DNA of 53,275 bases from Oscillospiraceae bacterium (GTDB taxonomy: Bacteria; Bacillota; Clostridia; Oscillospirales; Oscillospiraceae): the NCBI GenBank assembly GCA_017515345.1, contig JAFWFZ010000014.1:1-53275 (forward strand), read 5' to 3'. Both the position numbers and the translations under genes were made by a program. Below, piece after piece: positions 34,297-42,600 of the stretch. The notes beneath the pieces are model-generated. The model did no database searches, had not been told where the DNA came from, and worked only from the letters and a program-made list of their open reading frames with translations. Numbering within the stretch: position 1 is the stretch's first letter; each line of letters begins with the position of its first letter.

Positions 34297-35232
34297 TCAT
34301 GCCTTGTTGTCGCTGCCGAGGACATTGACGATCTTGTTCTTGACAAGCTCCCGGATGTTGTCCCGTCCGGTGATCAGGTACTTTCTGGGATCGAACTCCG
34401 CGGGGGAATTCATCAGCGTCTGACGCACGCCGGCCGTCATGGCGAGACGAAGGTCGGAGTCGATGTTGATCTTGCAGACGGCCATCTGCGCCGCCTTTCG
34501 GAGCATAGGCTCCGGTACGCCGATGGCGTCGGGCATGGCGCCGCCGTTTTTATTGATGATGTCCACGTACTCGGGGATGACGGAGGAAGCGCCGTGGAGC
34601 ACGATGGGAAATCCGGGCAGGCGCTTCGCCACCTCCTCCAGGATATCGAACCGGAGCTGGGGCTTCTGCCCGGGCTTGAACTTATACGCGCCGTGGCTGG
34701 TGCCGATGGCAATGGCCAGGGAGTCCACCCCGGTGCGGGCGACGAACTCCTCCACCTCCTCGGGGCGGGTGTAGCTGGAATCCTCCGGCCGGACGTTCAC
34801 CGCGTCCTCGATCCCGGCAAGACGGCCCAGCTCGCCCTCCACCACCACACCGTGATCGTGGGCGTATTTCACCACCTCGGCGGTGATGGCGACATTCTCC
34901 TCAAAGGGGTGCTTGGAGCCGTCGATCATCACGGAGGTAAAGCCCCCGTCAATGCAGCTCTTACAGATCTCAAAGTTCTCACCGTGGTCCAGATGGACGC
35001 AGATGGGCAGGCCCGTATCCTCCTCCGCCGCCTCGATGAGCTTCATCAGGTAGACGTGCTTGGCGTATTTTCTGGCGCCGGCGGATACCTGGAGGATCAG
35101 GGGCGAGTTGACCTCCTTTGCCGCCTCGGTAATACCCTGGATGATCTCCATATTATTGACATTGAAGGCACCGATGGCATAGCCGCCGTCGTATGCCTTT
35201 TTGAACATCTCGGTGGATGTGACGATAGGCAT
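34297..35232 (-). CDS. fba: Class II fructose-1,6-bisphosphate aldolase
   Basis: The 311-residue zinc-dependent aldolase splits or forms fructose 1,6-bisphosphate in glycolysis and gluconeogenesis. It shows AIGAFNVNNMEIIQGI, the VHLDHGENFE metal/catalytic motif (Asp82, His83), SVMIDGSKHPFEENV, VEGELGRLAG, AIGTSHGAYKF and VLHGASSVIP. INIDSDLR in the phosphate loop completes the set. GAGGAG precedes the ATG at 35232; the frame runs five codons further upstream without a better site. It is divergent from pfp, which makes its substrate. Confidence 0.97.
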   Translation of the reverse strand: MPIVTSTEMFKKAYDGGYAIGAFNVNNMEIIQGITEAAKEVNSPLILQVSAGARKYAKHVYLMKLIEAAEEDTGLPICVHLDHGENFEICKSCIDGGFTSVMIDGSKHPFEENVAITAEVVKYAHDHGVVVEGELGRLAGIEDAVNVRPEDSSYTRPEEVEEFVARTGVDSLAIAIGTSHGAYKFKPGQKPQLRFDILEEVAKRLPGFPIVLHGASSVIPEYVDIINKNGGAMPDAIGVPEPMLRKAAQMAVCKINIDSDLRLAMTAGVRQTLMNSPAEFDPRKYLITGRDNIRELVKNKIVNVLGSDNKA

Positions 35233-35260
35233 TGTATCACTCCTCAAAAAATGATATTAT

Positions 35261-35289
35261 ATTATATACAAGATTGCCGATGATTTCAA
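35261..35289 (-). promoter_or_regulatory. Promoter of fba
   Basis: TTGAAA (35289-35284) and TATAAT (35266-35261) on the minus strand, 17-base spacer. A second overlapping TATAAT lies 5 bases further down. Confidence 0.82.
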
Positions 35290-35298
35290 GGCCCAGCG

Positions 35299-35327
35299 TT
35301 GATTTCGACGGTCTGATATGCTAGAAT
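35299..35327 (+). promoter_or_regulatory. Promoter of pfp
   Basis: TTGATT (35299-35304) and TAGAAT (35322-35327) with a 17-base spacer. The -35 box is 9 bases from the -35 box of the opposing fba promoter. Confidence 0.75.
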
Positions 35328-35358
35328 CTGAGTATACGATAAACCGGAGGTAATGAAT

Positions 35359-36600
35359 ATGAGCGAGAAACTCAGAGGCGCCTGCCTGTTCGCCCAGTCG
35401 GGCGGTCCCACTTCCGTCATAAACGCCAGCGCCTACGGCGTTTTCAGCACCGCTTTCGCCATGCCGGAGATCACCGGCGTGTACGGGGCGGCCAACGGCA
35501 TCCTCGGCGTGCTCAACGACGTGGTCTACGATATGCGCCGGGAGGACCCGGAGGAGCTGAAGCTCCTGGTCAACACACCGTCCTCCGCCCTGGGCTCCTG
35601 CCGGTACAAGATCGCCGACCCGGAGAAGGACGATACGGATTTCCGCCGGATCCTGGATACCTTCAAAAAATACGACGTGCGCTACTTCTTCTATAACGGC
35701 GGCAACGACTCCATGGATACCTGCAGCAAGATCAGCCGGTTCATGCAGTCCTCCGGCTACGAATGCCGCGTTATCGGCATCCCCAAGACCATCGACAACG
35801 ACCTGTGCGGCACCGACCACTGCCCCGGCTTCGGCAGCGCCGCCCGGTACATCGCCACCTCCATGGCAGAGGTGAGCCTGGATACCAAGGTCTATAACAC
35901 CGGCACCGTAACGATCCTGGAGATCATGGGCCGTCACGCGGGCTGGCTTGCCGGCGCGGCCGCTCTGGCGGGCCTCAGCGGCGAGGCGCCCGATCTCATC
36001 TATCTGCCGGAGGTGGACTTCGACATGGAGCGGTTCATCCGGGAGGTCAGCGAGATCTACAAGGCGAAGAACAACTGCCTCGTGGCCGTATCCGAGGGGA
36101 TCCACTATGCCGACGGCAGCTTCGTCTCCGAGGCGGCCGTCTCAGCGACGGACGGCTTCGGCCACAGCCAGCTTGGCGGCCTCGCGGCCCGGCTCGCGGC
36201 CGTTGTCAAGGAGCGCACCGGGGCCAAGGTCCGCGGCATTGAGCTGAGTCTTCTCCAGCGGTGCGGTGCGCATCTCGCCTCCCAGACCGACATCGACGAG
36301 GCGCTGCTTGCCGGAAAGACGGCGGTGGAGGCCGCGGTAAACGGGATCACGGATAAGATGGTGGTCTTTGTCCGGGAGGACCGCGGCGGAGAATATGCCT
36401 GCCGGACAGCGCTGGAGCCCCTGGCTCTCGCCGCGAACGCCGAGAAGAAGGTGCCGCGGGAGTGGATCAACGAGGCGGGAAACGGCGTCACCCAGGCATT
36501 TATCGACTACGCCGCCCCGCTGATCCGGGGCGAAAACCGCCGTGTCACCGAAAACGGCATGCCCCGGTTCGCAAAGCTGAAAAAAGTAAGACCCGAATAA
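35359..36600 (+). CDS. pfp: Diphosphate-dependent 6-phosphofructokinase
   Basis: The 413-residue protein interconverts fructose 6-phosphate and fructose 1,6-bisphosphate. The motif FYNGGNDSMDT (Asp in place of the second Gly of the ATP-type GGDGS, 114-118) and IPKTIDNDL (Lys before TIDND, 142-148) indicate PPi rather than ATP as phosphoryl donor. The reaction is then reversible and can also serve gluconeogenesis. EIMGRHAGWLAG and the length fit the long PFK clade. Two ATGs are in frame (35353 and 35359); GGAGG is 8 bases before the second and 2 before the first, so the second is chosen. Confidence 0.93.
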   Translation: MSEKLRGACLFAQSGGPTSVINASAYGVFSTAFAMPEITGVYGAANGILGVLNDVVYDMRREDPEELKLLVNTPSSALGSCRYKIADPEKDDTDFRRILDTFKKYDVRYFFYNGGNDSMDTCSKISRFMQSSGYECRVIGIPKTIDNDLCGTDHCPGFGSAARYIATSMAEVSLDTKVYNTGTVTILEIMGRHAGWLAGAAALAGLSGEAPDLIYLPEVDFDMERFIREVSEIYKAKNNCLVAVSEGIHYADGSFVSEAAVSATDGFGHSQLGGLAARLAAVVKERTGAKVRGIELSLLQRCGAHLASQTDIDEALLAGKTAVEAAVNGITDKMVVFVREDRGGEYACRTALEPLALAANAEKKVPREWINEAGNGVTQAFIDYAAPLIRGENRRVTENGMPRFAKLKKVRPE

Positions 36601-36623
36601 GCTCTCCTTTTTCCGAACAGGCC

Positions 36624-36666
36624 AAGAGGTCCCCGATGCGCAAGGCATCGGGGACCTCTTTGTTTG
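36624..36666. terminator. Terminator between pfp and the KPR-like gene
   Basis: A perfect 16-bp stem (36624-36639 with 36645-36660) with a 5-base loop, followed on the plus strand by TGTTTGTCTG. It can also serve the convergent gene stopping at 36671, although the minus-strand tail is GGCC. Confidence 0.85.
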
Positions 36667-36670
36667 TCTG

Positions 36671-37621
36671 TTACAGGACCAGGTCTTCCGTCTGTTTTCT
36701 GGGGATGCAGCCGCACCGGATGGCCTTTTCCGCCACCATCTCGTAAGCGGGCGCCTTTACGTTCATGTCGTCGCTGCGGCGCAGCATCTCAAACACCAGG
36801 CCGTCGATCTCGGAGGGACGTCCCGCGGCGATATCCCGGGTCATCTCCACCGTGGTATCCTTGCCCAGCTCCGACAGAATCGAGAGATTCGTCCCCACGA
36901 TGTCGCAGTGGAGGGGGATGTTCATCGCCTCGCTCAGCTGCTCCACCTCGTTCACCAGCTCGATAAAGAGGTCGCGCTCCTTCCCGGGCTGCTGGATCGC
37001 GCCAGCCGTGCATTCGAAATAGAACATGGTGGACGCCAGGGGGGAGATGTAAGAAAACTTTTTCATCATCTCCTGCATGATGTCGTCGGAGACGGTGCCC
37101 TCGATGCCGCACATCCGCAGGTCGTAAGCGATCTTGTCCAGCCAGCGGGTGTACATATCCTGATCCCGTACGCCGTAGACGACGCTCAGGATGCGCCCGT
37201 ACATCTTGATGGTGCCGGGCTCCGTGATCACCGCGGCCACGTAGATGCAGCCGTCCATCACGTTCAGCTCCTTGAGCGACGTCTGAAGCCGGATACCCAT
37301 ATCGAACACGCTGATCACCGGGATGAGGATGACGCCCGGACGGGCGATGCGCCGGATGAAGGGCAGAACGTCCCGCGCAGAATACTCCTTGACGCAGAGG
37401 ATGATCACATCCGGCTCCTCGTTGTATTCATCGGTGCTGAACGCGCGGACAGGCGCTACGGTGTAGGTGCCGCGGAATTCCGTTTCCAGCGTGATGCCCT
37501 TGCGCTTGATGGCCTCCAGATGCTCGCCCCGGTCCACCACGGCTACGTCCAGTCCGCCCTCCGTCATAAATGCGGCAAGGCAGCCGCCCGCTCCGCCTGC
37601 TCCGACGATCAGATACTTCAT
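36671..37621 (-). CDS. Ketopantoate reductase (PanE/ApbA)-like protein
   Basis: The 316-residue protein has the NAD(P) motif YLIVGAGGAGGCLAAFM (4-20), ILCVKEYSA with the catalytic Lys near 93, and the C-terminal domain ending in PSEIDGLVFEM with the Glu typical of 2-dehydropantoate 2-reductases. Several residues differ from bona fide PanE and no pantothenate genes are nearby, so it may act on another 2-oxo acid. AGGAGG precedes the ATG at 37621, which overlaps the stop of the ABC-F gene by 4 bases. Confidence 0.85.
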   Translation of the reverse strand: MKYLIVGAGGAGGCLAAFMTEGGLDVAVVDRGEHLEAIKRKGITLETEFRGTYTVAPVRAFSTDEYNEEPDVIILCVKEYSARDVLPFIRRIARPGVILIPVISVFDMGIRLQTSLKELNVMDGCIYVAAVITEPGTIKMYGRILSVVYGVRDQDMYTRWLDKIAYDLRMCGIEGTVSDDIMQEMMKKFSYISPLASTMFYFECTAGAIQQPGKERDLFIELVNEVEQLSEAMNIPLHCDIVGTNLSILSELGKDTTVEMTRDIAAGRPSEIDGLVFEMLRRSDDMNVKAPAYEMVAEKAIRCGCIPRKQTEDLVL

Positions 37622-39507
37622 TCCTTTTCCTCCTGTTCCGAAAGGATTCCCCATTCCTCATACTGCGCTTCCAGTTCCCGGGACAGCGCTTCATATTCCG
37701 TTTCGATCTCCATCAGCTTCTCATAGTCCGTGGCATGCTCCTCCCGGAGCCGGTCCAGCTCGTCACGCCGGCCCTCGCCGCGGGCGATCTCCCTTTCGAG
37801 ACGCGCGATCTGCTTTTCCAGAGATTCGCCGCCCCGCTTCTGCTGTTTTTTCGGCGCCGCGCGCTTGACTGTTTCGCGTCTGGCGCGCTCCGCCTGCTCC
37901 CTTCTCGTCTCTGCCGCGCGGAACGCTTCGAAGCCGCCGCGAAAATCGCGGATGGCGCCGTCGCGTACCTCCCAGATGCGGGTCGCGAAGCGGTTGATGA
38001 AATACCGGTCATGAGAAACGAAGATGAGCGTGCCGCCGTAGTCCTCCAGCGCCTCCTCCATCCACTCCCGCGAAACGATGTCCAGGTGATTCGTAGGCTC
38101 GTCCAGGATCAGAAGGTTGATCGACTCGTTCATGAGCATGCACAGCCTCAGCCGGCTCTTTTCGCCGCCGGAGAGGTCCGCCACCTGCTTGAACACATCC
38201 TCTCCCGAGAATTTGAACGCGCCGAGCCGGTTCCTGGCCGTCTGGGGCGAGCAGTTATCCTCGTAGATCAGCGTGTCCACCAATGACCGGTGGGGCTCGT
38301 CAAAGCGCACGAGTTGGGGCAGGTACGCCTTTTTCACCGCGGGGCCCAGCCGGATATAGCCGGTATCCGGCTGCTCCTCATCCATGATGAGCTTTATAAG
38401 GGTGCTTTTCCCCGCGCCGTTGTCCCCGATGACGGCGATCCGTTCGCCGCCGGTAACCTCCAGCTCCACATCGGAGAACAGCATCTTATCCCCAAAGGAC
38501 TTGCTGACTCCCTTGATGACCACCGCCTCGTCGGCGCGGAACTCGTTCTCGCTGAAGCGGGCGCGCATCCGCTTCTCCGTATCCGGCCGTTCCACTGTGG
38601 CGATCCGGTCGATCCGGCTGCGGATGGCGAAGGATTTTTTCATCAGGTTCTTGTTGCCGGTGCCCCATTGATACAGCCGGTCCGCCGACTCCTGCAGGCG
38701 CCTGATCTCAGCCTGCTCCCGCTGGTATTTCTTGAGCTGCTCCTCGTACCGGCGCTGCTTTTCCTCCACGAAAAAGCTGTAATTACCGCTGTAGAACACG
38801 GCGCGGCCACGATCCAGCTCGATCACCCGGCTCACCGCGCGGTCGAGGAAATACCGGTCGTGAGAGATGACGAGCACCGTGCCCCGGAAGGTGGAGAGAT
38901 AATTCTCCAGCCACTCGCTGGCACGCATATCCAGGTGGTTCGTCGGCTCGTCCATCAGGAGGATATCCGTATTCTCCAGAATGAGGCGGGCAAGGTTCAC
39001 CCTTGTCTTCTCCCCGCCGGAGAGCGTCTCAAACTCCTGATGCCGCTGGGCGGCAGGGATCTCCAGGCCGTTTGCCACCCGATCCCGCTCATGGTCCGTG
39101 TCGTAGCCGCCGGATCGCTCAAAATCGTAGGAAACCCGGTCGTATTCCCGCAGCACCGCCGCGGAATCGTCCCCGGCGGCCATGCGCGCGGCCAACTCGT
39201 CCATCCTGCGTTTCAACCCGTCAAGCCGGAGATGCGCCGTTTTCAGCACATCCTCCACCGTGTAGCCCCGGGGATAAACGGGGATCTGGGATATGAGCCC
39301 CAGCCGCCTGGACGGCGCGAGCACGACCTCCCCCTCATCGGCAGAGATCTCCCCGGCGATGATCCGGAAAAGCGTGGTCTTCCCTGCGCCGTTTTTGCCC
39401 AGGATGCCCACATGCTCGCCCTCCGTCACGTCGAAGGTGAGACCATCCAGGATATTCTCCCCTTCTTCAAACGACTTGACAAGGTTTTGTACAGAAATGT
39501 CGATCAT
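37618..39507 (-). CDS. ABC-F family ATPase (translation factor type)
   Basis: The 629-residue protein has two ATP-binding cassettes without membrane domains: Walker A GILGKNGAGKTT and VIGDNGAGKST, signatures ETLSGGEKTR and ADLSGGEKSR, and Walker B LLMDEPTNHLD and LILDEPTNHLD. The long linker between them (EEKQRRYEEQLKKYQREQ and so on) is the ABC-F P-site tRNA-interaction motif, and the last 90 residues form a charged coiled coil. This is the Uup/YfmR/YdiF type that rescues or adjusts ribosomes. GAGGAGC precedes the ATG. The leader holds a small hairpin. Confidence 0.94.
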   Translation of the reverse strand: MIDISVQNLVKSFEEGENILDGLTFDVTEGEHVGILGKNGAGKTTLFRIIAGEISADEGEVVLAPSRRLGLISQIPVYPRGYTVEDVLKTAHLRLDGLKRRMDELAARMAAGDDSAAVLREYDRVSYDFERSGGYDTDHERDRVANGLEIPAAQRHQEFETLSGGEKTRVNLARLILENTDILLMDEPTNHLDMRASEWLENYLSTFRGTVLVISHDRYFLDRAVSRVIELDRGRAVFYSGNYSFFVEEKQRRYEEQLKKYQREQAEIRRLQESADRLYQWGTGNKNLMKKSFAIRSRIDRIATVERPDTEKRMRARFSENEFRADEAVVIKGVSKSFGDKMLFSDVELEVTGGERIAVIGDNGAGKSTLIKLIMDEEQPDTGYIRLGPAVKKAYLPQLVRFDEPHRSLVDTLIYEDNCSPQTARNRLGAFKFSGEDVFKQVADLSGGEKSRLRLCMLMNESINLLILDEPTNHLDIVSREWMEEALEDYGGTLIFVSHDRYFINRFATRIWEVRDGAIRDFRGGFEAFRAAETRREQAERARRETVKRAAPKKQQKRGGESLEKQIARLEREIARGEGRRDELDRLREEHATDYEKLMEIETEYEALSRELEAQYEEWGILSEQEEKE

Positions 39508-39518
39508 TTCAGCTCCTC

Positions 39519-39536
39519 ACGGTCTGCCCAGACCGT
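39519..39536. other. Small hairpin in the ABC-F leader
   Basis: ACGGTCT (39519-39525) and AGACCGT (39530-39536) pair perfectly around 4 bases, immediately before the ribosome binding site of the ABC-F gene. It could affect initiation. Confidence 0.5.
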
Positions 39537-39546
39537 CCGTCGTATA

Positions 39547-39575
39547 ATTATAACATCCACGGTCGGCCGTGACAA
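39547..39575 (-). promoter_or_regulatory. Promoter of the ABC-F gene
   Basis: TTGTCA (39575-39570) and TATAAT (39552-39547) on the minus strand, 17-base spacer. Confidence 0.83.
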
Positions 39576-39668
39576 CCCGCGGGATATCATTGACCGCTCC
39601 GATCCGTCATTTTTGTAGGGCTTTATCAAAGTAACGCGTCAAAACATTGATAGTTCGGTAAATGCTAT

Positions 39669-39696
39669 AAAAGCCGTCCGGGCGATCCCGGCAGGC
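39669..39696 (-). terminator. Terminator of the ddl-murF-rluA-OYE transcript
   Basis: On the minus strand GCC and CCGGG (39696-39687) pair with CCCGG and GGC (39682-39673) around a 2x2 internal mismatch, followed by TTTTATAG. It starts 3 bases after the stop at 39699. Confidence 0.75.
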
Positions 39697-39698
39697 GG

Positions 39699-41657
39699 TC
39701 ACAGGTCCAATGCCGCGTGGTAGCCGCGGAACACAGCGTCGCGGATGAGTCCCGGCTTCACGCAGTCCCCGATCGTCTCCACCACAGGCGCAGTGCCCCG
39801 GAGGGCGTCCGTTTCATCGCGAAGGGCGCGCATCCCGGCGGCACAGAGGATCGTATCCGCACCGATGAAGACGGCGTTTCCGTTGCCGTCCCGGCACCGC
39901 AGGCCGCGGTCGGTGATCTCCTCCGCGCGGAGCCCGGTGTGCACCTCCGCGCTCTCATAGAGCCGGCGGAGAAGCTCCGGCCTGTGACGGGGGTTTGCGT
40001 CCGCCGCCACGATATCCCGCATCTCCACCAGCGTGACCTGCCGGCCTGTCATGGCGAGGTACAGGGCGCTCTCGCAGCCCACGAGTCCGCCGCCCAGAAT
40101 GGCCACACGGCGTCCGATCTCCCCCTCGCGGCGGGAGAGGTCCGCACCGTAGATCACGTTATCTCCGTCGATGCCGGGGATGGGCGGCGTCAGGGGTTCG
40201 CCGCCGATGGCGATGAACAATGCGTCAGGCTCCAGCTCCCGCACCAGCTCCGGCGTCACCGGCGTATTGAGGCGCACCTCCACTCCGGCAAGCTCCATGC
40301 GCCGCGTCATTGTCCGGATATACTTGGGAAACGCCGATTTGAAGGGCACCCGCTCCTCGCACAGGAGCCTGCCGCCCAGGCGTCCCGAGTTCTCGCACAG
40401 GATGACCCGGTGGCCCCGCTCTGCCGCCGTCAGGGCGGCCTGCATCCCGCCGGGGCCGCCGCCCGCTACCAGGACAAAGCGCTTCGACGCCGCGGGCGGG
40501 GTGGAGAAAGCCTGGGCCTCCCGCCCGATCTGCGGATTGAAGGCGCAGATACGGGTCTGGGTGAGCATTCGCTCCGCGTGGCACATGTAGCAGCGCATGC
40601 AGCGCAGGATCTCGTCCGTCCTGTTCTGCTCCACCTTTTTGGGAAGCTCCGGGTCCGCCAGCAGCGCGCGGGCCATGCAGACCACGTCCGCGCTGCCGGA
40701 GGCAAGGATCTCCTCCATCTCCTCCGGCTCGTTCAGCGCCCCCACCGCCGCCACGGGGACGGAAACATGTTTCCTGATCTCCGCCGCGTACTTCACGTTG
40801 CAGCCAGGCTCAGCGAACATGGAGGGGTGGGTGACCCAGAAATCGGGCTCGCCCCCCGCGGAGACATGGAGAAGCTGGACCCGGCTCTCGATGAGCTGAG
40901 CGAATCGCACGGCGGACTCCGCCGTCAGGCCGCCAGGGGCGGTCTCCACGGCGGAGAAGCGCACCTCGATGGGGAAACCCGGCCCCACCGCTTCGCGCAT
41001 GGCGTCCAGGATCTGCAGGCAGAGCCGCGCCCTGTTTTCCAGGCTGCCGCCGTACTCATCGGTGCGGGTATTGGTCAGCGGCGACAGAAACTGGTGGATG
41101 AGCCAGCCGTGGCCGGCGTGGAGCATGAGCATATCGAAGCCGGCCCGCTTCACCAGCGCGGCGCCGCGGCGGAACCGGTCGATCACATCTGCGATCAGCT
41201 CCTCTGTCATGCCCTTCACCACTGTGCCGTTGGGCATGACGCAGTCGACCGGGCCGTAGTGGACCTCCGCGTCCGCGGACTGCTCCGAGGCGGCCACGTC
41301 GAAGGAGGACAGCATGCCCGCGTGATTCAGCTCGATGGAGGCAACGGCCCCGTGGCGTCTGATCGCCCTGGCGGCATTCGTCAGGCACGCCAGCACCCCG
41401 GGGTTATCCAGGTTGATGAGCCGTCCGTGTCCCTTGCCGTGCCTGTAATCCACGCACGCCTCGCTGACTGTTACGACAGCCGCGCCGCCCTTCGCCCGGT
41501 TTTCGTAGAAGGCGATGGCCCCCTCGGTGAGCAGCCCGTCCTCCGTCAGGTCCGGGAAGCCCATAGGGGCGGAGCACATGCGGCTGCGGAGCGTCACGTT
41601 CCCCAGGCGCAGCGGCTCGCAGAGGCGGGGAAACTCCCGGGTAAACGGCTTTGACAT
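39699..41657 (-). CDS. NADH:flavin oxidoreductase with 4Fe-4S and FAD domains (2,4-dienoyl-CoA reductase-like)
   Basis: The 652-residue protein has an FMN TIM barrel (FPRLCEPLRLGNVTLRSRM; LNHAGMLSSF; HAGHGWLIHQFLSP; TNTRTDEYGGS), a 4Fe-4S motif CMRCYMC...C with the last Cys 12 residues on, and a FAD fold (LVAGGGPGGMQAALTAAERG). An NADH-binding fold (VAILGGGLVGCESALYLA) ends the protein. This is the architecture of DCR and of bile-acid reductases BaiCD/BaiH. Hydride passes from NADH through FAD and the cluster to FMN and an enone or enoyl substrate. AAAGGTGTGATCCC precedes the ATG at 41657. It is the last gene of a cell-wall operon, 25 bases after rluA. Confidence 0.92.
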   Translation of the reverse strand: MSKPFTREFPRLCEPLRLGNVTLRSRMCSAPMGFPDLTEDGLLTEGAIAFYENRAKGGAAVVTVSEACVDYRHGKGHGRLINLDNPGVLACLTNAARAIRRHGAVASIELNHAGMLSSFDVAASEQSADAEVHYGPVDCVMPNGTVVKGMTEELIADVIDRFRRGAALVKRAGFDMLMLHAGHGWLIHQFLSPLTNTRTDEYGGSLENRARLCLQILDAMREAVGPGFPIEVRFSAVETAPGGLTAESAVRFAQLIESRVQLLHVSAGGEPDFWVTHPSMFAEPGCNVKYAAEIRKHVSVPVAAVGALNEPEEMEEILASGSADVVCMARALLADPELPKKVEQNRTDEILRCMRCYMCHAERMLTQTRICAFNPQIGREAQAFSTPPAASKRFVLVAGGGPGGMQAALTAAERGHRVILCENSGRLGGRLLCEERVPFKSAFPKYIRTMTRRMELAGVEVRLNTPVTPELVRELEPDALFIAIGGEPLTPPIPGIDGDNVIYGADLSRREGEIGRRVAILGGGLVGCESALYLAMTGRQVTLVEMRDIVAADANPRHRPELLRRLYESAEVHTGLRAEEITDRGLRCRDGNGNAVFIGADTILCAAGMRALRDETDALRGTAPVVETIGDCVKPGLIRDAVFRGYHAALDL

Positions 41658-41682
41658 GGGATCACACCTTTCTGAGCGCGGC

Positions 41683-42600
41683 TTACGCTCCCTCCCGGGG
41701 GAGGTCGCCGCGGAATAGATCAAATTCGTGTCTTGTCACCGGCGCCGTGACTGTGACCGGGCAGCCGGTGAACGTGTCCTTCCAGCTCAGCCGCCAGGCG
41801 TGGAGCGCCTGGCGGTCGATGTCCAGCGTCGATGACAGCGCCATAGACGCCTCCGTACCGTAGAGCCTGTCGCCCAGCACGGGGCACCCCAGTGCCGCCA
41901 GGTGGACCCGGATCTGATGGGTGCGCCCCGTCTCCAGCTTCAAAAGAAGCAGGGATGCACCCTCCCGCTCCGCCAGGAGCCGGTATCGGGTCACGGCGGG
42001 CTGGCCGTGCTCCGATACGAACCGGCGCATATCCGGCGGCTCGGCCCGGAGGATGGGCAGCGAAACGATCCCCTCCTCCTCCGGCGGGCAGCCGGCGGCA
42101 AGGGCAAGATACAGCTTCTCCCCGGCGGCGATATCGTCGGAGAGAAGCGATTTCATATATGTGTTTTTTGCCAGGAGCACCACGCCGCTGGTGTCCCGGT
42201 CCAGTCGGTTCACCGCATGGCACACGGGCGCCTTCCCCGAGGTCGCGAGGTAACCCGCGGCCAGATTCAGAAGGGTGCCGGTATAACGGGCGTGGGTGGG
42301 GTGCACCAGGAGACCGGACGGCTTGTTCACCGCCAGCATCCCCTCGTCCTCCCGCAGCAGGTCCACCGCTCCCGTTTCCGGGACAAGGCCGCAGGGCGGC
42401 TCGGCCGCCGCCAGGTCCACGGATACCGTCTCCCCGGTGCGCAGGCGATGGTCCGTATGGCGGGTCTCCCCGTCTGTACGGATGGCATCTGCCCGCTTCA
42501 GCCGCCGCAGCAGCGCGGCAGAGATATGGAGCTCATCCCGCAGGATATAATAGAGCTTTCGCCCCTCGTCCCGCTCCCGGGCAGTATAGGTGAGGATCAT
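41683..42600 (-). CDS. RluA-family pseudouridine synthase
   Basis: The 305-residue protein has an N-terminal S4-like RNA-binding part (LYYILRDELHISAALLRRLKR is its start), then the synthase domain with VNKPSGLLVHP, the catalytic HAVNRLDRDTSGV (Asp in RLD), LETGRTHQIRVHLAALGCPV and DRLYG. It isomerises uridines in rRNA or tRNA; RluD- and RluA-like members cannot be separated by eye. Its ATG overlaps the murF stop by 4 bases. Confidence 0.93.
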   Translation of the reverse strand: MILTYTARERDEGRKLYYILRDELHISAALLRRLKRADAIRTDGETRHTDHRLRTGETVSVDLAAAEPPCGLVPETGAVDLLREDEGMLAVNKPSGLLVHPTHARYTGTLLNLAAGYLATSGKAPVCHAVNRLDRDTSGVVLLAKNTYMKSLLSDDIAAGEKLYLALAAGCPPEEEGIVSLPILRAEPPDMRRFVSEHGQPAVTRYRLLAEREGASLLLLKLETGRTHQIRVHLAALGCPVLGDRLYGTEASMALSSTLDIDRQALHAWRLSWKDTFTGCPVTVTAPVTRHEFDLFRGDLPREGA

